DNA of 8,922 nucleotides from Bacteroidales bacterium UBA5206 (GCA_002412705.1 DHVO01000031.1:1-8922), one strand, 5' to 3'; positions 1 through 6,582 are shown, numbered from the stretch's first letter. Translations and numbers: made by a program. The notes: generated by a model not told the origin, from the letters alone.

Positions 1-1134
1 TTCCTCAATAATCTCGCTCAACGAGCGGTTATCGTTAATCATAAACTGCTCGCGATTCAGGTTCTGCTCCTCATTCTTAGTTTGGGAGTACGAGCCAAGC
101 TCAAGCTTTGTTCCGCCATCAATTTGCGATACGCCAAACTGAATTACCTGACGGCGCACAGCAATAGACTCACGGGCAGTAAGTATCATACCAGTATAAG
201 GAACTGCAAGCCTAAGTATGGCGACCAGTTTTACAAAATCGTCATCGTTAACCATATACTCCGCAGGAGTATTAACCGATGATGCATCCTTAATACGTGG
301 GAACGATATGGTGTGTGGCCCCACGTTGTAACACGCCTCTAGGTGATTGGTGTGGCGCACTAGGGCTAGCACCTCGTAGCGCCAGTCGTAAAGGCCAAAC
401 AGCGCACCAATACCCACATCGTCAAGTCCGGCCTCCTGTGCCCTATCTAGTGAGGTTAGGCGCCAGTTAAAATCCTTCTTCTTTCCCGATAGGTGGTAAT
501 TGGTATAAACCTCAGGATGGTAGGTCTCCTGAAAAACCTGATAGGTTCCAATGCCCGACTCCTTAACTATTCTAAAGCCCTCAATATCTAGCGGAGCGGC
601 ATTGATATTCACCCTGCGTATCTCACCATTGCCCTTTTTCACCCCATAAACCAAGCGAACATTATCGGCAATAAACTCTGGTGAGTAGTCCTTATGCTCA
701 CCGTAAACAAGAATTAGGCGCTTTTGTCCATTATCCTCAAGTGCCTCAACCTCCTTAACCAGCTCCTCATCGGCAAGGGTCATGCGCACCGCATCCTTGT
801 TGCTGGTTCTAAAACCGCAGTAGGTGCAGTTATTGGTGCACTTGTTACCAATGTAAAGCGGAGCAAAAAGCACAATACGATTCCCGTAAACCTTCTCCTT
901 TAGGGTACGTGCACCTTGTAGAATCTCCTCAACCAGTTCAGGATCGGTTGTGTTAACCAGCACCGCTGTTTCCTCTAGGTTTAAACGCTCCTTGTTAAGC
1001 GATTTGGCTATGATTGCACGGACCCTCTCCCTTGTTGGCTTGGCACTACTGATGTAATCCCAAATCTCCTGAGGATCGATAAACGGTTGCATTGGCTCAT
1101 CGGCAATGCGATACTTTTCTGGAGTGAATTTCAT
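1..1134 (-). CDS. hydG: [FeFe]-hydrogenase H-cluster maturase HydG, radical SAM (3' end outside window)
   Basis: Radical SAM tyrosine lyase that splits tyrosine to p-cresol and dehydroglycine and turns the latter into CO and CN- bound to iron for the [FeFe]-hydrogenase H-cluster (known family role). Seen here: 378 codons open to the window edge from an ATG at 1134. The SAM-cluster motif CTNNCTYCGF has Cys99, Cys103 and Cys106 (CX3CX2C). HydG-type blocks follow: LVYGEH, GEIRRVNINAAP, FQETYH, then GLYDWRYE and HTNHLEACYNVGPHT. ThiH, the nearest relative, is about 380 aa in total, whereas this frame has no stop after 378 codons and lines up with the middle of HydG (about 470 aa). The C-terminal CX2C...C auxiliary-cluster region lies outside the window, so it cannot be checked. 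It is the third gene of the leftward block, 81 bp after the TonB receptor, with a possible promoter of its own at 1174-1205. No good Shine-Dalgarno is visible. Confidence 0.95.
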   Translation of the reverse strand, partial: MKFTPEKYRIADEPMQPFIDPQEIWDYISSAKPTRERVRAIIAKSLNKERLNLEETAVLVNTTDPELVEEILQGARTLKEKVYGNRIVLFAPLYIGNKCTNNCTYCGFRTSNKDAVRMTLADEELVKEVEALEDNGQKRLILVYGEHKDYSPEFIADNVRLVYGVKKGNGEIRRVNINAAPLDIEGFRIVKESGIGTYQVFQETYHPEVYTNYHLSGKKKDFNWRLTSLDRAQEAGLDDVGIGALFGLYDWRYEVLALVRHTNHLEACYNVGPHTISFPRIKDASSVNTPAEYMVNDDDFVKLVAILRLAVPYTGMILTARESIAVRRQVIQFGVSQIDGGTKLELGSYSQTKNEEQNLNREQFMINDNRSLSEIIEE

Positions 1135-1173
1135 GGCTCTGTTTTTTGTTGATGATTGGTAACAAACAGCACT

Positions 1174-1205
1174 CAAACCTATTGGCCTGCATTGCTTGAA
1201 ATCAA
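1174..1205 (-). promoter_or_regulatory. possible hydG promoter in the receptor-hydG gap
   Basis: Read on the minus strand, TAGGTTTG (1181-1174) matches the Bacteroidota -7 consensus TAnnTTTG. TTG (1205-1203) sits 21 bp upstream as a shortened -33 element. A start near 1168 would leave a leader of about 35 nt before the hydG ATG at 1134. The match is short and could be chance, and hydG could equally be read through from the receptor gene. Confidence 0.4.
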
Positions 1206-1215
1206 CCAGTATCAG

Positions 1216-3618
1216 TTAAAAATCAATTTTTACTTTTATAAAGATGTTGCGACCCGCCTCTTGGCTTATTGCACCACGATTGGTTGCAAGGTGGTTACGA
1301 TAGGCTCTATCGCCAATATTCTCAATCCCGCCAAACAGCTGGGCTTTGGCAAATTTTAGGTTGATGCTTGACGAGCGCACCGTAAAATCGTAACGCGCAT
1401 AGCCGCTAGTCTCCTTCTCGCCTGTTGCCACCTTGGTTTGGTTGGCAGCACCAACGGCTACCAGCTCCACACCAAAATACTTTGGCAAGGTGTACCTAAC
1501 ACCAATACGCCCATTCATGGGAGGTATAAGCGGTAGGTTGGTATCACTCTCAGTATCCTCGCCCCTAACGTACGCACCAGCACCAAAAAGCACAAGGTTA
1601 TGGTACACGTTATACTGAAAACCAAGGTCGAAGCCATAAAGCAACGCCTTGCTAACGTTAGCGTTTATAAATGCGGCGATAGTATCGGTTGTTCCTGCAT
1701 TAGCACCAGTGTTAAGTGTGTAAATAAACTCACCGGGAGCCTCAACTATCATATCCGATATCCAATTTGAGAATAAATTAACGGTGAAGCTAAAACGGGG
1801 CTTCCATACGCGGAAACCAAGGTCTAGGGCATAGCCCTTTTCTGGGTTGAGCTCTGGGTCGCCCAACCTAACAAAGTTGCCAAGGTCTATATACTTAAAG
1901 CGCTCCTCAAGCGATGGTGCACGGAACGAACGACCAGCGCTTAAACTCAAGTCCATATCGCTGGTAAGCGAGTAAATGGCACCCACATTGGCACTCCACG
2001 AGAAATCGTTCACCGCTCCCTCCTCAAAAGTGATTCGCTGGTTGGGAGGTGTATCATTCCTTACGCCATTCACAATTAGGTAGTCGATATCGTAAGCCCT
2101 AGCGTTCTCAACCCGTATAGCATCAAACCTACCGCCAATGGTTAGCTTAAGACGATTATCCATTAGCCTAAACTCATCCTGAACAAAAAGGCCTGCGCTA
2201 CCAAATGTCGATTCTGGGTTTGGGGTTTCGCCCCTAACCATATTGTTGGTTTTAACAATATCACCATTGGTATTTAGGATATCAACCTTAATGTACTTTT
2301 CCCTCTGGGTGGTTAGCTTGCGCTGCCACGCATCGATACCCGCAATTAGGTTATGCCCATTGGCAAAGTTCCAGTTTGACTGTACCTGTACGCTATGCGT
2401 GTTATGCTCGCCCGTTGGGGTAAAAAGCTGCGGTGTAACTATTTGGGTTGGGGTTGTGGTTACGGTGTTGGGCTTTAGCTCCACATCGCGCAGAATGTAC
2501 TGATTAAAGTACTTAACGCTAAGTGAGGTTAATGCCTCCGATAGGTTCTGAAACTCATACGAGGCAGAGAATAGCCTGCGGTCGATATTAGTATAGGTTG
2601 CCTCAGCAGGGCCAGGAAACACAGCCCCGCCGGGTATTCCCACATCGTTGGCGCTGTACTGCTGGAAGCTTAGCTTCACCACCTGATTGGCAAAGGGCTT
2701 TGCTCCCACCGATGCAGATAGGTTACCTCCCTCAAACTGGCTATTGGGCAGCGTACCGCTAGGCGTTTTAAGGTTAGAAGCATCGTACATTGAGCCGCTT
2801 ACGCGAGCATACCAACGCTCGGCACCCGAGTTAAGAGTGAGCTTGCGAGTAAACAGCTCGTTTACTGTGCTATATCCGCTGTTTACGCCACCACCAAAGT
2901 AGAACTTGGAACCAAAGTAACCATCGCGGGTAATAACATTAACAATACCACCCATGGCACCAGTACCATAAAGCGATGAGGTTGCACCCTTTACCACCTC
3001 AATACGCTCAACATCGTCGGGGTCAACCATAGAAAGACCTGCCGTTAGGTCGGTAGCAGTTTCAACCCTGTTGCCATCAACAAGGGTAACCAAGCGCTGC
3101 TCGCCCATTCCCCTAACGTTTACGCTGGTTGACCAAACGCCATCGCCGCTAAGGCTAAGCCCAGGCTCATTCTGCAAAACGTTGGAAATGGTTACTGCCG
3201 ATGAGGCGTCAATCTGCGTGCGCCCCACAATAGCCATGGGTGCAGCCACCTCTTTTAGCTTCTGGTTTACGCGTAGGCTCGATACCACCACCTCGCCAAG
3301 GGGAATAACCTGCTCCGATAGTAATATGGACAAATCCATATCAGCAGAAACTGTAATAGATTTTGAGTAGCCATTATACCCCACAGAGCTTAGCACAAGC
3401 GTGTAACTGCCATGCGGAATAGCGCTAAAGGCAAATGTACCCTGCAACGAGGTAACGGTTGAGTAGGTTTTGCCGCCCACCAGCTGCACGTTTACGGCGC
3501 TAAGCTTCTGGGTTGTGGTAGAATCGGCTACAGTACCCCACACGCGGGCAACCTGTGCTAATACCGAAACAAAACCTAAAAGTAGAAATGCAATGGAAAG
3601 GCTAATCTTCTTCGTCAT
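1216..3618 (-). CDS. TonB-dependent outer-membrane receptor with N-terminal carboxypeptidase-D-like domain
   Basis: Outer-membrane active transporter energised by TonB-ExbB-ExbD. The 800-aa frame shows: a signal peptide (residues 1-21, cleavage after LA at 20-21); a CarboxypepD_reg-like beta domain (about 23-100, with the typical GTF.F..IP.G.Y.L..S.VGY pattern); a TonB-box-like EVVVS (109-113); a plug domain (about 115-232, with NVRG at 167-170, LVDGNR, and DVERIEVVKG..S.LYG.GA.GG.VNVIT at 202-230); and a 22-strand-type barrel ending in Phe800, the usual BAM recognition residue. FRAP is at 565-568, followed by DPELNPEKG, a layout shared by CirA/FepA and heme-type receptors. No His lies between these motifs, so a heme receptor is not supported. 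The substrate is unknown; iron complexes, vitamin B12-like compounds or other small molecules are all possible. Its ATG overlaps the end of the TM1266-type gene by 17 nt, with an AAGAAG purine run just upstream, so translational coupling is likely. No SusD partner is seen nearby, which argues against a polysaccharide locus. Confidence 0.93.
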   Translation of the reverse strand: MTKKISLSIAFLLLGFVSVLAQVARVWGTVADSTTTQKLSAVNVQLVGGKTYSTVTSLQGTFAFSAIPHGSYTLVLSSVGYNGYSKSITVSADMDLSILLSEQVIPLGEVVVSSLRVNQKLKEVAAPMAIVGRTQIDASSAVTISNVLQNEPGLSLSGDGVWSTSVNVRGMGEQRLVTLVDGNRVETATDLTAGLSMVDPDDVERIEVVKGATSSLYGTGAMGGIVNVITRDGYFGSKFYFGGGVNSGYSTVNELFTRKLTLNSGAERWYARVSGSMYDASNLKTPSGTLPNSQFEGGNLSASVGAKPFANQVVKLSFQQYSANDVGIPGGAVFPGPAEATYTNIDRRLFSASYEFQNLSEALTSLSVKYFNQYILRDVELKPNTVTTTPTQIVTPQLFTPTGEHNTHSVQVQSNWNFANGHNLIAGIDAWQRKLTTQREKYIKVDILNTNGDIVKTNNMVRGETPNPESTFGSAGLFVQDEFRLMDNRLKLTIGGRFDAIRVENARAYDIDYLIVNGVRNDTPPNQRITFEEGAVNDFSWSANVGAIYSLTSDMDLSLSAGRSFRAPSLEERFKYIDLGNFVRLGDPELNPEKGYALDLGFRVWKPRFSFTVNLFSNWISDMIVEAPGEFIYTLNTGANAGTTDTIAAFINANVSKALLYGFDLGFQYNVYHNLVLFGAGAYVRGEDTESDTNLPLIPPMNGRIGVRYTLPKYFGVELVAVGAANQTKVATGEKETSGYARYDFTVRSSSINLKFAKAQLFGGIENIGDRAYRNHLATNRGAISQEAGRNIFIKVKIDF

Positions 3619-3865
3619 TCTTCTTATTCTTAAGTACTACCGATTTCACCTGAATACCCTTTAAACGGCCCATTTGACCGGTTAAGGAGCCAATCTCATC
3701 GGTTGTTCCTTCAAGAACAAGAGAAATAACGCTTTGCCCGTTGCTACGAGGCAAACCCTGACGCCCAATAATAATTAGTGAGTGCTTTGAGATGATGTCG
3801 TTCAGCTGCTGAACGTTTTCTTTACTCTCAACTAGGATAAGTGCGGTTCCAACTCTCTTTTCCAT
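3602..3865 (-). CDS. TM1266-type iron-only hydrogenase system putative regulator
   Basis: Small (87 aa) protein of the family named after Thermotoga maritima TM1266, annotated as 'iron-only hydrogenase system regulator' because it is found beside hydE/hydF/hydG. Its biochemical role is not established. Family signatures visible: N-terminal MEKRVGTALILVES, then NDIISKHSLIIIGRQGLP, then VISLVLEGTTDEIGSLTGQMGRLKGIQVKS. The beta-alpha-beta pattern fits an ACT/ferredoxin-like fold. There is no helix-turn-helix, zinc motif or cysteine, so direct DNA binding is not evident; a ligand-sensing or protein-binding role is as likely. The charged tail KNKKNDEED is encoded in the region that overlaps the receptor start. 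AGAGG (3876-3872) sits 7 nt before the ATG as a plausible ribosome binding site. It is the first gene of the leftward block, with hydG two genes downstream, which supports the assignment. Confidence 0.88.
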   Translation of the reverse strand: MEKRVGTALILVESKENVQQLNDIISKHSLIIIGRQGLPRSNGQSVISLVLEGTTDEIGSLTGQMGRLKGIQVKSVVLKNKKNDEED

Positions 3866-3879
3866 CAGACAACCTCTGG

Positions 3880-3892
3880 ATTAGATTCTAAT
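3880..3892. repeat. 13-bp palindrome just upstream of the TM1266-type gene
   Basis: ATTAGA-T-TCTAAT is a perfect 6+1+6 palindrome ending 15 bp before the start codon at 3865. It could be an operator inside the leader or a short RNA stem near the ribosome binding site. In this AT-rich leader it may also be chance. Confidence 0.35.
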
Positions 3893-3906
3893 TTGATTTT
3901 GATTTG

Positions 3907-3945
3907 CTGCTTACACCTTGAAGTAGAACGCATTCCGCTTCGCAG
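3907..3945 (-). promoter_or_regulatory. predicted leader RNA hairpin upstream of the hydrogenase-linked block
   Basis: On the minus strand, CTGC (3945-3942) can pair with GCAG (3910-3907), GAAG (3941-3938) with CTTC (3923-3920), and GGAA (3936-3933) with TTCT (3928-3925), with one G-U pair. The apex is a UGCG tetraloop, there is a C-A mismatch, and a nine-base bulge sits on the 3' side. The stem covers most of the possible mini-ORF at 3911-3949. It lies inside the leader expected from the promoter at 3976-4006. No known riboswitch family was recognised. The folding was judged by eye, without an energy calculation. Confidence 0.4.
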
Positions 3946-3949
3946 TCAT
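3911..3949 (-). CDS. possible 12-codon leader peptide (uORF)
   Basis: An ATG at 3949 opens a 12-codon frame, MTAKRNAFYFKV, ending in TAA at 3911, about 45 nt upstream of the TM1266-type start. It contains a Phe-Tyr-Phe run. It is too short to be supported by codon statistics, and I see no clear Shine-Dalgarno ahead of it (only the weak run ACTTTCTGTTT). It is listed because it sits between a good promoter and the first gene and coincides with a hairpin, the arrangement of a leader peptide that controls downstream expression. It could well be chance. Confidence 0.3.
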   Translation of the reverse strand: MTAKRNAFYFKV

Positions 3950-3975
3950 AAACAGAAAGTCTGTTAATGAGATAA

Positions 3976-4006
3976 CAAAAGTACGGGTTGTTTTTTGATT
4001 TGCAAA
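3976..4006 (-). promoter_or_regulatory. Bacteroidota-type promoter for the leftward TM1266-type/TonB/hydG block
   Basis: On the minus strand, TTTG (4006-4003) is followed after exactly 19 bp by TACTTTTG (3983-3976). This matches the Bacteroidota primary-sigma pattern TTTG-N19-21-TAnnTTTG. Transcription should begin near 3970, giving a leader of about 105 nt before the ATG at 3865. It is the best promoter match in the window. Confidence 0.65.
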
Positions 4007-4024
4007 ATGATTTATGTCAGGAAA

Positions 4025-4058
4025 TTTGCTTAGAATCCCTAAATCATCAGTAAGCAAA
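4025..4058. repeat. perfect 8-bp inverted repeat in the divergent intergenic region
   Basis: TTTGCTTA (4025-4032) and TAAGCAAA (4051-4058) form a perfect inverted repeat with an 18-bp spacer. No T-run follows, so it is not terminator-like. It lies about 20 bp upstream of the leftward promoter and about 85 bp upstream of the rightward -7 element, a suitable place for a regulator shared by the two gene sets. The rest of 3866-4164 (299 bp) holds the leftward leader and both promoters; I see no further gene there. Confidence 0.4.
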
Positions 4059-4141
4059 GCACTCTAAACCACTTTTAAAGTCATAATAAGAGTATCAACC
4101 TAAAGAGCAACAAAACATCCTGTATTTTTCCTCTACTTCTC

Positions 4142-4149
4142 TATCTTTG
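4142..4149 (+). promoter_or_regulatory. -7 element of the ABC importer operon promoter
   Basis: TATCTTTG matches TAnnTTTG exactly. No clear -33 TTTG is found 19-21 bp upstream, so the promoter may be weak or need an activator. Transcription would begin about 10 nt before the ATG at 4165, giving a very short leader with no room for a riboswitch. This also rules out the TTG at 4147 as a start codon, because it lies inside the element. Confidence 0.5.
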
Positions 4150-4164
4150 CACAAACAACAGACT

Positions 4165-5136
4165 ATGCGAGTTAAACTAGCAGTTTTTGCACTAATCATC
4201 TCACTCCTCTCTGCTTGCCAAAGCAATCGGAAAGCAGAAAGCAGCACGGAACACTTCACCATTGCCACGCTTAAAGGGCCTTCGGCAATGGGAATGATTT
4301 GGGTTGTTGATAGCCTTGCCCAGCTTGGAACCAACGCCACAGGGAAAGCGGTAATCCTTAACGAGCCGCTACAGGTTAGGAAGATGATGCTTGAGGGCGA
4401 AGCCGATTTTGCTGTACTGCCCACCACCATGGCTGCCATTATGTACAACAAAAAGGTGGACTACCAGCTGCTTGCCATTCCCGTTTGGGGAACGCTTTAC
4501 CTTTTTGGCAGCGATACTACCATACATACCTGGGAGCAGCTAAGGGGCAAGCGCATAAACGCCATGGCAAAGGGTATGACCCCCGATGTGCTATTCCGCT
4601 ACCTATTGCAGCAGCACGGCATAAACCCCGAAACCGATGTTACGCTCGACTACTCGTTCCCAACCCACATAGACCTAGCTAACGCTGTGGCAGCAAACCG
4701 CGCATCGCTTGGGGTAATATCCGAGCCGCTTGTAAGTCTGGTTGCCCACAAAAATCCTAGCGTTAAGGCTATAATGGACCTTAACAAGGAGTGGATTAAG
4801 GCTACCGGCATGGCCATGCCGCAAACCGCACTTATGGTTAAGCGCCAATTTGCCCAGCAGCACCCCGATGTGGTGAATCAGGTATCTGCTGCCTTTGCGC
4901 ACTCAACCCAATGGGTTAACGCTAACCCCGTGGCCGCTGCCGAGCTAATTGTTAAGTACGATATTCTACCCAATGCCGCGGTTGCCCAAGCATCAATCCC
5001 TCGCTCAAACCTAAGCTACGTTTACGCTATCGATATAAAAGAGCAAATAAATGGCTACCTTGAGCTGTTTTACAAAATGAATAGCGACATAGTTGGAGGA
5101 AAAGTTCCCGATGATGGCTTCTACTACAAGAAATAA
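4165..5136 (+). CDS. ABC importer substrate-binding lipoprotein, NMT1/SsuA (NitT/TauT) type
   Basis: Periplasmic solute receptor of the nitrate/sulfonate/thiamine-precursor family; 323 aa from the ATG at 4165. A lipoprotein signal ends in LLSAC with Cys18 as the lipidated residue. The following residues (QSNRKAES) lack the acidic run that sends Bacteroidota lipoproteins to the cell surface, so anchoring in the inner membrane facing the periplasm is likely. Mature features typical of the family: FTIATLKGPSAMGM near the start; EADFAVLPTTMAA (the G.aDfa....  type strand); then a hinge with LRGKRINAMAKGMTPD and FRYLLQQHGINPETDV; and LGVISEPL. The substrate cannot be named: sulfonates, aromatic or pyrimidine precursors and others are all bound by relatives. 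It is the first gene of an overlapping importer operon, divergent from the hydrogenase-linked block. An upstream TTG at 4147 in the same frame is rejected because it sits in the promoter. Confidence 0.88.
   Translation: MRVKLAVFALIISLLSACQSNRKAESSTEHFTIATLKGPSAMGMIWVVDSLAQLGTNATGKAVILNEPLQVRKMMLEGEADFAVLPTTMAAIMYNKKVDYQLLAIPVWGTLYLFGSDTTIHTWEQLRGKRINAMAKGMTPDVLFRYLLQQHGINPETDVTLDYSFPTHIDLANAVAANRASLGVISEPLVSLVAHKNPSVKAIMDLNKEWIKATGMAMPQTALMVKRQFAQQHPDVVNQVSAAFAHSTQWVNANPVAAAELIVKYDILPNAAVAQASIPRSNLSYVYAIDIKEQINGYLELFYKMNSDIVGGKVPDDGFYYKK
5095..5100 (+). promoter_or_regulatory. Shine-Dalgarno of the permease gene
   Basis: GGAGGA inside the end of the binding-protein gene lies 10 nt before the ATG at 5111. 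This favours 5111 over an in-frame TTG at 5093, which would lie upstream of the motif, and slightly over the ATG at 5114. It is one of the few strong Shine-Dalgarno sequences in the window. Confidence 0.6.
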
Positions 5137-5869
5137 GCTGATAACTGCGCTCTCCATCCTCTTTTTGATAGGAGTTTGGAAGATTGCTTCGGGGGTAATT
5201 GCCTCCGATTTGGTGCTACCATCGCCAGAACACACGCTTGCAAGCACATGGCACCTACTTATTTCTCCCGATTTTTTGCTGATTGTTGGAGCCACAATAT
5301 CACGGGGCGTTCTGGGCTTTATCCTATCATTTATCCTTGGGCTGGCCATTGGAATACTAGCGGGCATGAGCAGCGGTTTCAACGCATTTTTTAAGCCCAT
5401 TCTGGTAACCATCCGCTCCATCCCCATTATTGCGCTAATACTGCTGGCGCTAATTTGGCTTCAGGTTGATATGGTTCCCGTTTTCATTGCCTTCTTAACC
5501 ATGTTCCCCTTTATTTGCACCAATGTAATAGAGGGTATAAAAAACGTTGACCCCGATTTGGTTGAGATGGCGCAAACCTACCACATATCCCGTTCACGTA
5601 TTGTAAAGGAGGTTTTCATTCCGGCAATCACTCCCTATATTTTTAGCGGAGCATCAAGCGCAATGGGCATTGGCTGGCGCGCCATTATTATTGGCGAGGT
5701 GCTTAGCCTTCCCCAAATGGGCATTGGTACCTTTATGCAGAATGCCCAAACCTACCTTAAGGTTGATGTGGTTATTGCCTGGACCATTGTTGCCGTTGTT
5801 ATAAGCTACCTTTTTGAAGTAATAATCCGCCGCGTTGAGCGTGCCATTGTAGTTTGGAAGAAACCATGA
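5111..5869 (+). CDS. ABC importer permease, SsuC/TauC-like
   Basis: Inner-membrane subunit that forms the translocation path; 252 aa. Hydrophobic segments at about residues 10-30, 56-86, 97-117, 121-141, 170-200 and 218-240 give the six-helix layout of the BPD_transp_1 family. The cytoplasmic coupling loop is recognisable at 152-171 (EMAQTYH...IP), but the usual EAA...G reads EMA...H, with His158 in the Gly position; such variation is known in the family. The start at 5111 is chosen for its spacing from GGAGGA at 5095-5100. The gene overlaps the binding-protein gene by 26 nt and the ATPase gene by 4 nt (ATGA), so the three are translated as one unit. The substrate follows the binding protein and is unknown. 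Confidence 0.92.
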   Translation: MMASTTRNKLITALSILFLIGVWKIASGVIASDLVLPSPEHTLASTWHLLISPDFLLIVGATISRGVLGFILSFILGLAIGILAGMSSGFNAFFKPILVTIRSIPIIALILLALIWLQVDMVPVFIAFLTMFPFICTNVIEGIKNVDPDLVEMAQTYHISRSRIVKEVFIPAITPYIFSGASSAMGIGWRAIIIGEVLSLPQMGIGTFMQNAQTYLKVDVVIAWTIVAVVISYLFEVIIRRVERAIVVWKKP

Positions 5870-6573
5870 GCCTAACCATACAAAACCTAAGCAAGGAGTT
5901 TAACGGTGCTACCCTTTACAACGATTTTAGTATCGATATAAAAGAGGGTACCATAACTTGCATACTTGGCCCATCGGGATGCGGAAAGACTACGCTGCTA
6001 AACATGATTAGCGGCACGCTAAAACCCGACCAAGGAACCTTTACGGGCTTTGATGGCAAGGTGCAATCGTACATTTTTCAGGAACCCCGACTACTCCCTT
6101 GGAAAACCGTTGAGCAGAACCTAGCCTTTGTGCTTAACCACATTGAGGATACCGAGACCAAGGAGAAGCTAATTAAGCAGTTCTTGCGCCTTGTTGAGCT
6201 AGATAAGTACTCCCACTACTACCCATCGCAGCTTAGCGGAGGTATGAAGCAACGGGTAGCCATTGCCCGTGCCTTTGCTTACCCATCGGATATAATCCTT
6301 ATGGATGAACCGCTTAAAACCCTCGACTTTAAACTTAAGCAAACGCTAATGAAGGCCTTTGGCAAGCTGTGGCAGCTAGATAAGCGCACCGTGCTGTTTG
6401 TTACCCACGACGTTGAGGAGGCGCTTACCCTAGGCAACGATATCTACCTATTTAGCAAGCAACCCGTTACCATAAAACAGAAGTTCACCATTAACACCCC
6501 TATTGCAGAGCGAAGCATTGATTCCGATGAACTTGTACAACTAAAGAGGAATATACTACGCGAGATGGATTAG
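5866..6573 (+). CDS. ABC importer ATPase, SsuB/TauB-like
   Basis: ATP-binding subunit that drives the importer; 235 aa and complete. Walker A GPSGCGKTT (35-43), Q-loop Gln72 in FQEPRLLPW, signature LSGGMKQR (123-130), Walker B ILMDEP (144-149) with catalytic Glu148, D-loop TLD (152-154) and switch His181 in VTHD are all intact, so it should be active. The QEPRLLPW block is characteristic of the nitrate/sulfonate/taurine group. The start is the ATG at 5866 within the ATGA overlap with the permease stop; an in-frame TTG at 5854 would only add four residues. Its stop is 9 bp from the stop of the convergent hypothetical gene, and no hairpin terminator fits between them. Confidence 0.95.
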   Translation: MSLTIQNLSKEFNGATLYNDFSIDIKEGTITCILGPSGCGKTTLLNMISGTLKPDQGTFTGFDGKVQSYIFQEPRLLPWKTVEQNLAFVLNHIEDTETKEKLIKQFLRLVELDKYSHYYPSQLSGGMKQRVAIARAFAYPSDIILMDEPLKTLDFKLKQTLMKAFGKLWQLDKRTVLFVTHDVEEALTLGNDIYLFSKQPVTIKQKFTINTPIAERSIDSDELVQLKRNILREMD

Positions 6574-6582
6574 ATGCTCACA

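Noticed and set aside
82..282. Rightward open frame of 66 codons
   Set aside because: It lies wholly inside hydG on the opposite strand and resembles no known protein; it is a shadow frame.
1156..1359. Rightward open frame of 67 codons spanning the receptor 3' end and the gap
   Set aside because: Most of it is antisense to the receptor coding sequence; there is no ribosome binding site or family resemblance.
1216..3618. Polysaccharide-utilisation (SusC/SusD) locus
   Set aside because: There is no SusD gene and no glycoside hydrolase in the window, and the receptor is about 800 aa, shorter than the usual SusC of about 1000 aa.
4147..4164. TTG at 4147 as an upstream start of the binding lipoprotein
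   Set aside because: It falls within the -7 promoter element and would add hydrophilic residues before the lipoprotein signal peptide.
3866..4164. TPP or cobalamin riboswitch in the divergent region
   Set aside because: I looked for the CTGAGA/ACCTGA-type thiamine elements and a B12-box-like GCCACTG and found neither on either strand.
4095..4451. Leftward open frame of 118 codons over the start of the ABC binding-protein gene
   Set aside because: It is antisense to a well-supported lipoprotein gene and crosses its promoter; the composition is that of a shadow frame.
5011..5427. Leftward open frame of 138 codons
   Set aside because: It is antisense to the end of the binding-protein gene and the start of the permease gene, both clearly coding; no recognisable motif.
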